This document shows positions 48,601-55,715 of a stretch of 64,000 nt of DNA, one piece after another (position 1 is the first letter of the stretch; every line of letters starts with the position of its first letter). The translations under genes and the position numbers were made by a program. Source of the DNA: a virus. Location: IMG/VR virus record IMGVR_UViG_3300042293_000555, positions 21,046 through 85,045 of that record. One strand, 5' to 3'. The notes below the pieces were generated by a model. It worked only from the letters and a program-made list of their open reading frames with translations, did not search any database and was not told the origin of the DNA.

Positions 48601-49130
48601 TAAGTTTGTCTGTAAGCATCAATTTCTTCAGCAGTTCTTGAAAAAACATTTTTTCTATCACCATCTTCTACATCAAGTAATAAATCTACACCTTCATATA
48701 ATGCTCTTATAGGATTTATGTTAGTTGTTTCTGAAGATGCCCCACCTGTTAATATGTGAGTTGCTGCATTACCTGTAGCAAGTGCTATCCCAAAATCTAA
48801 CATTTCAGGTGCAGAACCAATAATGTTTGAAAAGCCTGCTACTGTTGCACTTAATAAATTAGCCGTTCCACTTGATAAAGTTTCCCACCAATTATCTACA
48901 TCAGTATTTCTTTGTTCTTGTTCAGCAGCTTTAACCATTTGTTGTATTTCTACATTTTGTTCATAAGAACTTAATACAGAACCTGATGAAGAAACAGGTG
49001 AATCTCCATAGCTACCACTTGCTACAGAGCCTGAATCAGTTATCTTATTTGCAATTTTTGTCCAATCTGTTTTTATAGTTGGATCTATTGGTGTACCACT
49101 TTGGTTTACTGGTTCTATTGGATCAGGCAT
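33690..49130 (-). CDS. Giant virion RNA polymerase fused to SF1 helicase (5146 aa)
   Basis: A single uninterrupted frame of 15.4 kb. The N-terminal 450 residues have hydrophobic stretches (about 72-103 and 203-226). Residues about 480-1080 are coiled coil and acidic. The RNA polymerase core lies around 3170-3400: KFPGNSFVAGSE, RIPTSGH, EIVGFLPEESGD, then GLDFDVDKE with catalytic D3384, D3386 and D3388, the metal-binding DxDxD shared with multisubunit RNAP and YonO/crAss polymerases. A degenerate zincin (FLKETVHSITD) lies at about 4273. The C-terminal SF1 helicase runs from about 4650: GGGGTGKTT, IIIDECSMID, MGDNAQLPP, TSHKAQGSEF, ALSRAKK. E(S/T)FSP motifs recur at about 1072, 1083, 1852 and 5118. 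Probably packaged and injected to transcribe early genes; likely cut into parts. Confidence 0.9.
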   Translation of the reverse strand: MPDPIEPVNQSGTPIDPTIKTDWTKIANKITDSGSVASGSYGDSPVSSSGSVLSSYEQNVEIQQMVKAAEQEQRNTDVDNWWETLSSGTANLLSATVAGFSNIIGSAPEMLDFGIALATGNAATHILTGGASSETTNINPIRALYEGVDLLLDVEDGDRKNVFSRTAEEIDAYRQTYFQTRNSDEWNAIDGGWTEYIVNQGSSVVGGIVPFIVQGIASGGVLSALKVPQLAAKVATAHFLTSTAGYLAANETYDKVYDEVMNDLSPEFKSYKQTAFQEAYDNAIESGANSQDAAWAARKAEKAAIKQFGLDNPDVDKIAKANAKKGAAITAGVNYVPIMALNLATAGLFTRGHYLSQELLKSGSKWSGKEILSEMGQEVVEETLIEGLGGDIGYQYGVGNKSSIIPFTDKGYGFTDAFNNFFGYEEINGEQKWKGWQTFETAFWAAAGSAGTTGYMQSRDGGPQERWGGKTKAERYVEQQEMIKKWDSIGNVGNNMGLIESLTTLNKSNKEVLELQKHQEKLVKAGKKEEAKAVGDKILSVQAMIAFKSGTTESLITNYEKIANDTKVDKEIRERAKEGVTMIKDLEKVFQESMTKYGNSSEVYNNRANNYTLNKLNETIDTEIREQKGKAETAITSALRNNDLSLRGEIDIYESSDGSTDGVVGFSNVPTGKVGVEVGYNIDNLLENTYANAIDPHESQKAGIQEKFSKDAMKIKDARELVELQEKKKEITKIIDENNKQFNKITDPAYQRSLKAQNKLLTDVEKDSGLEDLKGTDAYMEAIDKKLAKYKGKILDEQASSIREQFEVLNNIEKAVLAKKNDDKIKEALKKEEEEKKKLPPIDKKMLANVAVKFAKNEPLSDAEKEFVQKYPDEVKKAVDILKKNGKLDDEAEIDEDEERKKLAAELAALHEALGDVPTDNELNKLFSNFPPAIRAKVLSIVNSIKSAKGEIAVAPIIRVLGKANAELLLQSLVADGKLSFENDKYTRVSNTPVFSETLLKIMNSTKFIDAGGKKILILPLDSSKLDPDLLDKLKAAVEELREAIKNGLAPNFKVSVDSRDPNRVVIEKIVAESFSPAEEDFDRESFSPYEEKELSKEAKEKAAGIVMDYVNSMMGEGGEVPSFEQFLRDFIFHNSGSVAGAQKAFNLLKEGWRANKDLPQIPLSHYEAIYNKLFAKSKASLADELLGLLEEEVKHTDEKAAEKVLEETAEQLEPEKKLELNDDGRVINLPKSTTSTVTVELENVDSTFGYASREAIPTTTVFEEDGETLVDIGYEYGEEGLNEGNLTKPLKLLHPDQYNPGTVLEVVILEGAELDKLQVPVREEDPLNPAYGTVLKDEKGKRKTETYKSYLKRKLDENPNFMSTQEYEDNLPMLIKDEDGDYVAFVHDVMWYQDKFEGQRAEAIAKVRKIRRAALNAKANGKPFNIVITKKESGTFSPMKLDKEKSISEASPQSQIGVMDKHGKIMFNGKPFEGKIVNKETIEKKKLFYQPLDIRRWGTDENGEPTYMVFPTFSRKLTSTQSETLFQSVITYLVGKQYYKHKNNKYTPYLIAKKHFATAFGEIDQIKILDGILSQNVIVKSEKINTTGNIQEDAQKVHNIKLKSWETSGTKLLPYIYTESRNVVFWFPGMDAPVILDAETFMDNAETDEKVKLLKEFFNHPDLLFNPTFKSALPVIKAYENQNGEIVFEQSSDTYEEYVKDHLETNIGSYNVGTQEEPMYVTRMQPVYTYAPTDEAPVSRKTTNEVVKKAAPIVKQKATYITDVLTDEELDAALGTIEDYNFIGETAEEKLEDAKQAIAENTNQSKEIVSHLEPNDDKVSEGDANEINHLIKVAENQIKWVNEYFSDEIPDVDRESFSPAEMADEDAKELLKQIFKIEGLSQVHQAQLIDFLFNQLSDNFKLDNSTKLNKGELAVNAKKELMSLMSDNKKNLTDTLASLKLVPNYENDAKIKELVLKYEVALDKFKIVEKNLDTIVDEAFNKLYKFAGIKAKTTKNEQGEEEITIEAKDLMNENPDKEESEELDEYGEDEAMSEREDNYSQTSLEKNGKNSITSELRLFLAKITNINSKTGLPVLGAFGVTTFVDFDTVFNTIQAFLADQPVDFDIQMKILEDLYIDTHPWLKEAIVKLRAADKQIQNSFANKMGTHSLKMEFAMYSFDLNTGKYTLRVTDTNQSAIVKKIASTWNNNLFAVSNPLITEEDGEYIVDTGVANNLLEEYDSWFAGPKDLANVDNKPLVEIVKSKLGVGKSGTVTLNPNNPAHSKFLAQIGNKLDTTKKMTMNGSPYSVTLNKNEKGESVLTIVPFQEHVVGRAVKGYMKLTKEERAEAVSEVQIWLSYFGIELADAAIEQIFTNKIFSDGELLTATGFFMKSDNTKGAIGKLAAWCQGVKNGNVETDLTSETNLTGNPLDDGAIRSTLAYLQSKYSKNIVTNSFRDGKKSIYGFTALKYVTDRFNELKDASSKSPQERKKITDDILTQLQSLSFSKQSLWLSLMDPNGDFGLGSKFGISHLGLTAITEKGKKSYKDNDITTLSDTDHEATKITMFQDMKQGSTTKTYSTGKKLLAIPLRVSRFFFPTMSDKSTMVVVKAPAFDLTNSNFYNVDGEGNVGVHEDILELLYEQIALPEITRMFAYKEKNKKTNIKSYDNGAGMLFFLPKLNDLEITLTNGKKVNLREFINNSSTTLKDLDAYKSQILPAIQSFVQSSVNEKLDNWKEGGILNEFGELDFVEKEYLEKIKKAKDKDSKISNTLIAAFDFEINQIIANANMFMTVIGDPAVYYKANPNDPAMTQVKETFVNVGKRLAAMIAPGSKINKSENEQYIQIFLDDRYKIADNIEFLTKLLDNKAFDREEYNKIMAMPVKGKDELETQKLKAAKASAIKFFNAKYPKSNNYFYMEATNAQEYTTWQEHLHILENMGRVADAAINITPQEIAVAKKLFADGTPLEDMTEAQRAVVKKVLQPIKPVYTGQIYDAEQDVMRMMYIKTSSYPLIPQLTKGMELDVIRETLEAVEKKTGKHVRASYESGNKVGANNNALKVFNPDGTAIEHKKPKEGKKDELEFDVDKILESSLTLNRKDFKIQLDVPFKSFKRKEDTVSMGTQLTKVLFGNGIMDIEGFKLNGQTYSGKQLQEQFTNLFADLVKLKQTQLCEELGVDPVTFKPTDVVATAVKVQKLLVQEAIDKGYGKQDIDALQISYIYDEDGKVTDFKFEMPIWMSANSNRFESLLVSIVQSRIVKMKFPGNSFVAGSEEGYKFKYNLDDVKENRIVWTDKWSGSLKPATFDDKGNFISAQVLVPAKFRDSEGNLINLMEKDPSGKGYKYVDETNLGFRLKKGKIAEELMSITSFRIPTSGHVSASQFEIVGFLPEESGDLMILPANMTEQKGLDFDVDKETAYNLWTTSLDSGTIIPLNKNSKNVSRLEEKLIQNELIKIHKSIFTSSNAEVQKKINGVLSIAFAKQQAQMIDDILEGEKDDTNFSPLNSEYQKGKMFLGASGKVGTGAYSLDVTSHSLFEQAKANGNQLILMADEETPLELTFGELTSHGKLGEPKTLKVSKVEFIIARLKALNTKEGDDAADLIKDNENFADDFIEGQASINPAFAKILEDYSSLQRPIAEVLMELQNIAVDNEKEQVMGKVNINGITLDISKVMALLGFDKGADGNSIQFLFLSQPIVRDYVKMMNNASSNLAEYDPDKEIKVLNALAKKYGFSLAKPVEGNGEALTNATMLGQLTNHSALFQQEVLQRFQLLQEYGLKLRSVQTSINIDSKGLGKSLPEVQEKLESIKSLFKNKSIKNAGALIGEIASPTTSRTPEMLTKEEFVNLGDNVWVKPTTISGHIAIAGLSFANGLWEKHFPYNSKVVAALNKEIFSILSLGEVSESKKIERKQLILKEIKKFMNTVAAESTLFENNTAQGERHRLFFDSREDNKVSLASYVQKLMKIPYFANNKLFQVMEYETSTVPGKPSLIKFNNAAAANFDESYMTNALLQLMESKISLPSFNGETYNTRMLAQDMINYAILEGGVQEVIQFAKFIPIDYLKRMGFSDALASLDLNGDAAAKFGITSEEVGSENYVPSRFAVQFAQNNTNILPKLDNLVNLDEEQKLKLIKKDKFTFADLKATAEVTPPFIVLRVNGENHLWGLHGTEYHKIIVAGINGMSEYDASARAVKSLITTRKKTKVKAPKTPLPVAGEATNMVSKERFGLGIDNISTVIKNMIADKSISPDLKKLAQAILPFVNNETKIVVSETIAKGKYNPGTNTITIPPRTAQADKNELIRVFLKETVHSITDNQLLKYLNPDGTLNNSLGEIPQHITDLLKIYKAARLGLEKKYGVDGINTVMEKIKKQKSIKTATEIEAAKKDENILLKQFEAKVLYGVTDILEFVEMMMTEPEFQTEMAAIDYGAGNKNLVDKFFDFIKQMFSDLGIAVGEGSITANAIKEIFNVMKDAKADVEAAEIDIDTTVWDTSKFSIFLNEDNEYEILADDGSLIDVAPTMEEAKIRFAEIVKSFEKTNEAKKNADIEEINFMVEAKDLVLNIDDMIINDYEEWSKLIKDVNLEDYNNYPFVQSYFKEAGAVAVPEEIDFINKNIDKFEAMLAKFDTKSPTELAEKLKDYTPPVILTQKKVDLSDDKDTDLNNEVEESGAFTAYELFPKVFANEEQSNALDSMNNFLKDKSAKTYVLTGGGGTGKTTIMKKLLSNNPGLKVVGGAIGHNAKEVLKKSIGSRATISTIASMIGLKLDDASGTFMIDKYFDVSKSPLSGAQLIIIDECSMIDEEFLAHLSKVQKLVAPNAKIIFMGDNAQLPPIREKYSKLEGQDSPTFTAYSGNYTAHLSKSMRQEKDSMILTVANMVAANVRSNAIVKDVLEGKEAKLHSDEVQFKDSDQIDAAIEADLKKDKWGTKVIAFSNVIRKYWNGKARVMLFGEQGAKRKFNVGEMISPQFTDEKLKNQFGEEIGVYNGQHFEVTKVNEVPNGIAIAYYDTKTNKESYSTYMAYDLTIKSADGMEFNIRVNDESLDFKAFQAAQKSLYNYYSKLPRGEADRVKKTMYEKNKTAFRSVEYGYALTSHKAQGSEFNNVYVFKNDILSNGTSTKSKNQALYVALSRAKKKLTVIKDVFNPDDYLDLETFSPATEKELSLSEEPWTLETNECGI

Positions 49131-49136
49131 AATTTG

Positions 49137-51704
49137 TTAATTTCTTTTATAACTTGATGATGATGATGATGTTCCTGTTTGTATTAAGTTGTTATATTCT
49201 CCAGGTGTATAATCAGAACTTATTATTCCTTGTTGTTGCAAGTATTCACCATAAGCTTTTCTACCTGCATCTCCATATATTACTCTACCATTTATCACCC
49301 ATTTACCTTGTCCACCTGGACCTGTTTCATTTGGATAAACTCTACATTCAGGTGCTAATTCTGATTCAATAAATTGTTTTTCTTTATCTACATTATTCAT
49401 TTGATTACCTGAATGTCTGTACATTGTATTACCCTGAGCTTCTAAATTTTTAGCTTCAGCCTGTGCTGAAAGAACAGATGTTATTTTCTCTAATCTTGGT
49501 TCAAGCTTAATAGATTTCTTTGGCATCACTACAGTATAATCTTCAAGACTATATGTACCATCATCATTCTTTTTTTGTAATGTAACTTTTACATGTCTTG
49601 CTTGAGAACCAACTCCTTGTACATCTTCAGGAATAATTCCAAAATCAGTCTTAACTTGAATAGATTGTTTTTTACCATCTTTACCTTCAATTTCAATTGT
49701 ACCATCTGATGTCATATTAGTTAAATTTGCAGCAGTGATATTATTTTCCTTTAAGAAATCAGTAAAGCTTGTTGGCTTACCTGTAGTGTTTGCACCAATA
49801 AAAACTCTGCCTGAACCATCTTCTCCCATCAAATCATGTAAGTTAAAGTTCTTTGCTAATGCTGCCATTTGAACATTATAGTAATCTCTATCTGCTTGAG
49901 TTACTTGATCACCCATACTGTTAGCACTGGTAATGACAGTATACTTTTTATTATCTTGATAAGAATTTGATAATGTAGTATTTACACCTTTTTCCATTGG
50001 GTGAAATTGAATTAGCATAGATTTAACAGGATCTTTCTGTGCAGCTTCATAATCAAGTTTGTAATTATTTGCTCTCTTAAATACTTCAGCATCATAATCT
50101 GCTGTGCCAGGTTTATATGTTGATTCTTTATTTTTTGCAATATCTTCTTTTGCTAATCTTATTGCAGTTTCATCAATTGTGTTTTCTAATAATCTTGCTT
50201 CATTATTTAACTTTGTATTCATTGATACAAACTCTTTTGAAAATTCTTCAACAGCATTCCCAACACTTCTACCTGAACCATCTTTTAATCCTATGTCATT
50301 TTCTGTTGCAAATTTACTTACTGCTTTAAAATTACCTGATTTAACTGCTGCTGTCCATAACTCATTAAACTTAAGTTGCTTATCAGCAGGTAAAGATTTC
50401 ATAATTGATAATTGAGTATTTGCTGCTTTACCATTTAATCCATCTTTTTTACGAGCAATGTTTTTATTTAAAGCATCTCTTGATGCTGCTACAGGATTAC
50501 CATTATCATCAGTAAGGTTATATGTACTTAAAACAGTTTCTTGATTTTCTTTATCAATCTGTGGCTTCTCTAAGGCTAATTTAAAAGTTGCCATTTGTTT
50601 TTCTTTATCTAACTGAAGACTTTGTTTATATTCTTCAGTTTCCTGCAAACCTGTAATACCACTTTCTGTACGATTAAATCCAAATTCTTTAGCAGCACCC
50701 ATAGCAGTTTCATAAAGTATTCCACCTTTTACAGGAATTACTCTACCAAATTCATCTCTGTGTACTTCAGGTTCACCTGTTTCTTTATTGATAATTGGTT
50801 TTTTTGTTTCTTTATCAATAATTGGATAACCTACATGTTCTCCTGTTTTAGGATTTATTTTTCCATATAAATCTTCTTCTGACATTAAACCATATTTAAC
50901 TCTTTGATTATACCTACCCATAAGTTCATCATTATTCTTAAGAGCATCGTATGCTGTATTGTAAATATCATTTGCATTTGCAACTACCTTTCCATCAACA
51001 GTACTTACTAAGTAATTTCCTTTAACTTGAGTGTTGTGAATTTTATCACTATCTTCTTTCCAATGAATTACAGCTTTTGTTGCTACATCTTCAGCATCTA
51101 TATAGCTTGCAATATTCTCTGTTGCAAAGCTATTTTTACTTTTTCTTGTTTTTGGATCCCAACCTAATCCACCACCATAACCTGTAAACTTTTTAGTTTC
51201 TTTACCTGTTTCGGGGTCAACTATTGTTTCATAGATAGGTTTATTATAATTTTCATTAAAGACTCTTCTAAAATCTTCAATGTCAGCTGTTAACACTCTA
51301 CCTTTATCTTTAGTCATCCTTTCAGTTTCCTGTTTTACCCAAGCTTCTTCAGCATCATAAGCAGCACCTATTCCTGCTAATTCTCCCCTTGTATAATCTT
51401 CATGTAACTTCTGACCAAAACCTCTAATCTCTCCCATACTATTTAAAGCAGCAGAAGGACTTGATTGAAGTTTATAAGTAAAGTCTTTAATCTTAGCATC
51501 AGCTTCTTTTAATAATTCATCTCTTCTTGATACATCAGCTTCCTGTGCATTAACCTTAAGATATTTTTCTAAATCAGTAAGATATTTAACCTGATCTTCA
51601 TATTTTTTATCAGCAGTTTCTACAGCAGCAAACAATGCTTTCTCAGGGAGCTTATACATAAAATCTGTAAGCTCAGGCTTTGATGTTTTATAAAATCTTC
51701 CCAT
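49137..51704 (-). CDS. Virion-associated protein (855 aa)
   Basis: An 855-residue, largely alpha-helical charged protein with no membrane segment. Residues 260-330 contain short repeated units around KTGE/KETG turns (NPKTGEHVGYP, NKETGEPEVH). The C-terminus is a Ser-rich tail (about residues 845-853) encoded by a run of TCA/TCT-like codons. It lies six bases upstream of the RNA polymerase gene. By position it is one of the crAss-like cargo or tail-barrel proteins; no enzymatic motif is visible. Confidence 0.78.
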   Translation of the reverse strand: MGRFYKTSKPELTDFMYKLPEKALFAAVETADKKYEDQVKYLTDLEKYLKVNAQEADVSRRDELLKEADAKIKDFTYKLQSSPSAALNSMGEIRGFGQKLHEDYTRGELAGIGAAYDAEEAWVKQETERMTKDKGRVLTADIEDFRRVFNENYNKPIYETIVDPETGKETKKFTGYGGGLGWDPKTRKSKNSFATENIASYIDAEDVATKAVIHWKEDSDKIHNTQVKGNYLVSTVDGKVVANANDIYNTAYDALKNNDELMGRYNQRVKYGLMSEEDLYGKINPKTGEHVGYPIIDKETKKPIINKETGEPEVHRDEFGRVIPVKGGILYETAMGAAKEFGFNRTESGITGLQETEEYKQSLQLDKEKQMATFKLALEKPQIDKENQETVLSTYNLTDDNGNPVAASRDALNKNIARKKDGLNGKAANTQLSIMKSLPADKQLKFNELWTAAVKSGNFKAVSKFATENDIGLKDGSGRSVGNAVEEFSKEFVSMNTKLNNEARLLENTIDETAIRLAKEDIAKNKESTYKPGTADYDAEVFKRANNYKLDYEAAQKDPVKSMLIQFHPMEKGVNTTLSNSYQDNKKYTVITSANSMGDQVTQADRDYYNVQMAALAKNFNLHDLMGEDGSGRVFIGANTTGKPTSFTDFLKENNITAANLTNMTSDGTIEIEGKDGKKQSIQVKTDFGIIPEDVQGVGSQARHVKVTLQKKNDDGTYSLEDYTVVMPKKSIKLEPRLEKITSVLSAQAEAKNLEAQGNTMYRHSGNQMNNVDKEKQFIESELAPECRVYPNETGPGGQGKWVINGRVIYGDAGRKAYGEYLQQQGIISSDYTPGEYNNLIQTGTSSSSSSYKRN

Positions 51705-51706
51705 GA

Positions 51707-54700
51707 TTATTTACGATTCATTATATGGTTAAACTTATTTGTAAACCTATTATTAGACTTTTTAACTACTCCTCCAAAAGCTTTTTTTTCAGGTATTACT
51801 TTAATCTCTTCAGGTTTTTGAGTAACAATTTCTTCAACTTCCTTTTCATCTTTAGGAGTATTAGTCTTAACATCATAATAATCATAGCCACCTTTTCCAT
51901 TATCTCTAATACCAATACCATATCTTGACAACATTGGAAGTAATGCCATAATCTGTTGATTACCATGAGCTACATTTAAAGCTTTAGCATTATTAAGATC
52001 AGATTCAATACCTGTAGTAATATCAGTACCAAGTTGAGTGTGAAAATTATCCAAGTTTTGCAATGTTCTTTCTGCTCTTTTATCTTCACCACCCATTACT
52101 ACAGAATCTTGTTGATTTTCCATTCCTGCTTTTTGACCTAACAACTGCATCATCTGTTGAGCATAAGCATTATAAGCTTGATTCTGTGCTTGATTAGATG
52201 CCATATCAGAAAGAACATTTTCTGCTCTTAAAGTATTTACACCCCTTGCAGAATTTCTACCCCTTTGTCTTCCAGCTTCTTCTCCTAATTTAATATCAGC
52301 TAATTGCTTATCTCTATTAATACCTGCAAGTGATTGTGCTTCTTGCATAGCTCTTAATCCTTCAGCACCATATTCTCTATAAGCATTTACTTCAGGAGGA
52401 GTCATCATTCTATTAACCATAGTGTTTGCCATTGGAAATAACTTAGCTTTCATATTAGCAGCTAATCCCATTTTATCACCACGAGTTAAATCATATTCAC
52501 TACTTGCATCTTTTCCTTTAGCAGATTTATCTTTTTTAGGTTTACCATTTTTATCAAACATTCCTGTAAAAAAATCACCTGTTTGGCTTACTGCATTATT
52601 TAAAAAGTTCATAAACTTATTAGGTTTCTTAGAGTCTTCTTCAGGTAACATTTTATTACCAATTACTTCATTGTAGAATGGATTAGGAATCATTCCACCT
52701 TTAGTATTAATATATGGGTCTTTTGAACGAGAAATATTTCCTAATGTATTTCCTAATACATTATTCATTACATCATAAGGATTAGTTCCTGTAGATGTTT
52801 GAGCATTGTCATCACCATAAAGTTCAAAGTACGAATATGGATTGTTTATATCTCCTCCAACCTGTTCAAATGGAATGCCCTCTTCTTTTTTATCAGGTAC
52901 ACCAAGTTGATTATTAGGTGCAGTATTTCTTTCTTCTTGTGCTTTTTGAAAAGCATCTCTTTTAGCATTATGTTCTTCTTGTTGAAAATCTCTAAATTTT
53001 ACTTGAGGAAATTTATATCCATTATAGTTACCATCAGGTGCTTCTGAACCCATTGTAATTGGTTCTCCATCAAGTCCTACATTTTGGTGTGGGCCACCCA
53101 TCATACTGTAAGCTGACCTTTTAGAATCAGCTAAAAAATATTTATTTGCATCTTTACTTTCTTCCATATTTTTTAATTCAGTATAAGCAGAATGTTTAGG
53201 ATCAATATTTACCCAATCACTTTCTTTTCCTGCTGGATTAAAATAACTCCAATTTGGCCCTGTATACTTTCCATTAACATCTCTTTCTTGTTTTTTATAA
53301 AAATAAGATGGATAACTACCATACCCAGTATACATCTTACCTAATCCTTCAGGAGGTGTACCATTTGCCATACGTTGTACATATCCACCTAATGCCATCA
53401 TCATTTCAGGATTCTGCATTAAGCTACCCATCATTTGTTCCTGCATCATTGCTTGTTCCTGCATTTGTTGTTGTTGATTAGCTTGCTCTTGCATAGCCAT
53501 ATCACCTTGTTCTTCAGAAGCAGCAGTAGTCTGTTGTCTTTTTAAAGTATCCTTTAACAGTTTATCAGATGGATTTTTACCCAACAACTTTTCCAACTTC
53601 TTTATATTTCTTTCTCTAATCTCTTTTCTCTCTGCCATAGATTTACCATTTTCACCTTTAAGTCTATCAGAATATACTTTAGTACCTTCAGGAAGTCCTT
53701 TTTTTCCATTAACTACAGGTATAATACCACCTTGTTCATGACTTGGTCCTTGAAATTCTCCTACTTGTCCATTAGGCATTTCATACATTTCTTCTCCTTC
53801 TACTTCAACCGGTACTTGGTTAGGTACTTGTCCACCCATACCATAAGAACCATACATCATTTGTTGCATATACATTGATGGGTCTATCATACCACCCATT
53901 CTTTTTTGTTTTAGTGCCATAGGAGTTTGAGGTGCAATTTGTTTAGTTTTAGGTTGAGAAAACATTGGAGAAAGATTATCTTGATAAACATCTTTCATTA
54001 CACTGGTAGTTCCTAATGCATCACCAACTGTTTCTAAATATTTATTAGTATTAAAAAAATTACCAGCTTTACCAGCTGGAAATACACCTGACATGCCTAA
54101 TATGTTATTAAAAGTACCATTTGAATTTCCTTCATAAAACATATTTCTACCTGCTTCATAAGCATCATCAAGACTTAATGCATTTCCAATAATAGGTGTA
54201 TATTCTAAAATATTTTCAACAAAAGAATCTTTTTTATCAATTGTAGCAGGGATATTATTTATAATTGGAGCTGCAAGATCACTTCCTAAACTTCTATATC
54301 TTTTAGAATCCTTACCTGCTGCCTTTACCCTTTTTTCATACATTGTAGGTTTTTTAGCAGTAACAACTACTTCATCAGTTACATATTCTCCTGACTTCAT
54401 TCTTTTTTTCTTAATTGGGTCACCACCAACTACTCCTCCTGTAGCCATAGTAAAACCTGTATTAGGTTTTGTAGCTCTCATTTCTACTTCAGGATCTCTA
54501 ATAGATTTAATCATACCTGTTACAGCTTGCATTGTACCATTAAGTAATACATCAGAAGCAATATCAAAGAGTGGAGCTATTCCACCAAAAGCCATTTTCT
54601 TTCTCATATTATTTTGTATTGTGCTTTCTTTTTGATTATTTGTTTTAGAACTATTATCTTGTCCACATTTATGACAAGTATATGGGTCATTTCCACCATC

Positions 54701-55702
54701 AGATATTTTCCATGACCAACCACAACTACAATTTATTTTATTACCTATTACTCCACCCATTGCAGCAGTTTGAATACCTAATGGATTAACTTGTTTCTGT
54801 TGTGCAAGTTTCATCAACTCTTGAAATCTAAGTTGTGCAGCTTTAGTTTCAGCTTCTGTTTGGTTATTAATTTTATCTTTACCAAAGATAGCACCTTTCA
54901 TCATACTACTTTCATTAGCACCTTTCATCATGTAATTAAAATGTTCTTCAGTTACAGGATCACCATATTGCCAAGGTTTAACAAATGTTCCTACAGGTGC
55001 ATTTTGAAGTCTTAACTCTACTTGTCTTTTACCTGCTAATACTTCATCAGGGTTATCATAATATTTATCAGAATCAACTATTGTATTTGCTTTAATCTGA
55101 GATTTAGCATAAGGATTAATACTATTTATTTGTTTATACAAATCAACAGGTTCTCCTTTTTGACCTACAATTTTCCCAAATAAATCATAAGGATTATTAT
55201 ACCCTACTCTTGGGTTATTCATATTGTGTACTAATTCATGTTGGTCTGTGTAGTCTTTTTCAATATCTTCTAAAGAATCATTATATACAGTCTTATTATA
55301 CCTTGATCCTGCAAATTCTTGTTGAAGTTTTCCATTAACCATTTCAGGAGGATAAAATCCATGTTGAGTTACAAAGTAAGCATTAGAGTTTTTACTTTTA
55401 TTTTGATTATGCATTTGATTAAGAAAATCATCATTAGCTATCTCTTCAGGAGTAGCTAATGATGCTTCACTTAAATTCTCTAAATTCTGTTTTACAATAT
55501 TCTCAGCAGTTTCTCCACCTGGTATTTGAGAAGTTTCAAACTGTAATCTTTTTAACCTTATAGGATTTTGTGCATGTGCTTTAGCTTGTTGAACACTTTT
55601 CTTAAAAGATGCTTGTGGGTCTACAGGATCACCTACAGTACCACCTATTCCCATCTTATATAAATAACTTAAAAATTTTTCAGCTCTATTATTATTTTTC
55701 AT
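51707..55702 (-). CDS. Large structural/cargo protein with zinc ribbon and HELVH motif (1331 aa)
   Basis: A 1331-residue protein. At about residues 150-155 is DQHELVHNMN, a HExxH zinc motif. At about 322-347 is a zinc ribbon (CSCGW...CHKCGQD). Around 610-680 it has Met/Gly-rich sequence and GPSHEQGGI...LPEGTKVYSDRLKG, a pattern seen in large phage structural proteins of Bacteroidota. A Gln/Met-rich low-complexity stretch follows (about 730-765). The C-terminal 300 residues are helical (GAEGLRAMQEAQ). It is probably a virion protein delivered with the genome or part of the tail; the peptidase motif may be for maturation. Flanked at three and 13 bases by neighbours. Confidence 0.78.
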   Translation of the reverse strand: MKNNNRAEKFLSYLYKMGIGGTVGDPVDPQASFKKSVQQAKAHAQNPIRLKRLQFETSQIPGGETAENIVKQNLENLSEASLATPEEIANDDFLNQMHNQNKSKNSNAYFVTQHGFYPPEMVNGKLQQEFAGSRYNKTVYNDSLEDIEKDYTDQHELVHNMNNPRVGYNNPYDLFGKIVGQKGEPVDLYKQINSINPYAKSQIKANTIVDSDKYYDNPDEVLAGKRQVELRLQNAPVGTFVKPWQYGDPVTEEHFNYMMKGANESSMMKGAIFGKDKINNQTEAETKAAQLRFQELMKLAQQKQVNPLGIQTAAMGGVIGNKINCSCGWSWKISDGGNDPYTCHKCGQDNSSKTNNQKESTIQNNMRKKMAFGGIAPLFDIASDVLLNGTMQAVTGMIKSIRDPEVEMRATKPNTGFTMATGGVVGGDPIKKKRMKSGEYVTDEVVVTAKKPTMYEKRVKAAGKDSKRYRSLGSDLAAPIINNIPATIDKKDSFVENILEYTPIIGNALSLDDAYEAGRNMFYEGNSNGTFNNILGMSGVFPAGKAGNFFNTNKYLETVGDALGTTSVMKDVYQDNLSPMFSQPKTKQIAPQTPMALKQKRMGGMIDPSMYMQQMMYGSYGMGGQVPNQVPVEVEGEEMYEMPNGQVGEFQGPSHEQGGIIPVVNGKKGLPEGTKVYSDRLKGENGKSMAERKEIRERNIKKLEKLLGKNPSDKLLKDTLKRQQTTAASEEQGDMAMQEQANQQQQMQEQAMMQEQMMGSLMQNPEMMMALGGYVQRMANGTPPEGLGKMYTGYGSYPSYFYKKQERDVNGKYTGPNWSYFNPAGKESDWVNIDPKHSAYTELKNMEESKDANKYFLADSKRSAYSMMGGPHQNVGLDGEPITMGSEAPDGNYNGYKFPQVKFRDFQQEEHNAKRDAFQKAQEERNTAPNNQLGVPDKKEEGIPFEQVGGDINNPYSYFELYGDDNAQTSTGTNPYDVMNNVLGNTLGNISRSKDPYINTKGGMIPNPFYNEVIGNKMLPEEDSKKPNKFMNFLNNAVSQTGDFFTGMFDKNGKPKKDKSAKGKDASSEYDLTRGDKMGLAANMKAKLFPMANTMVNRMMTPPEVNAYREYGAEGLRAMQEAQSLAGINRDKQLADIKLGEEAGRQRGRNSARGVNTLRAENVLSDMASNQAQNQAYNAYAQQMMQLLGQKAGMENQQDSVVMGGEDKRAERTLQNLDNFHTQLGTDITTGIESDLNNAKALNVAHGNQQIMALLPMLSRYGIGIRDNGKGGYDYYDVKTNTPKDEKEVEEIVTQKPEEIKVIPEKKAFGGVVKKSNNRFTNKFNHIMNRK

Positions 55703-55715
55703 TTTAATCTGAAAT

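Noticed and set aside
49154-49175. ATG-type trinucleotide run as a possible repeat element
   Set aside because: It encodes the Ser-rich C-terminal tail of the 855-residue protein on the - strand; simple coding low complexity.
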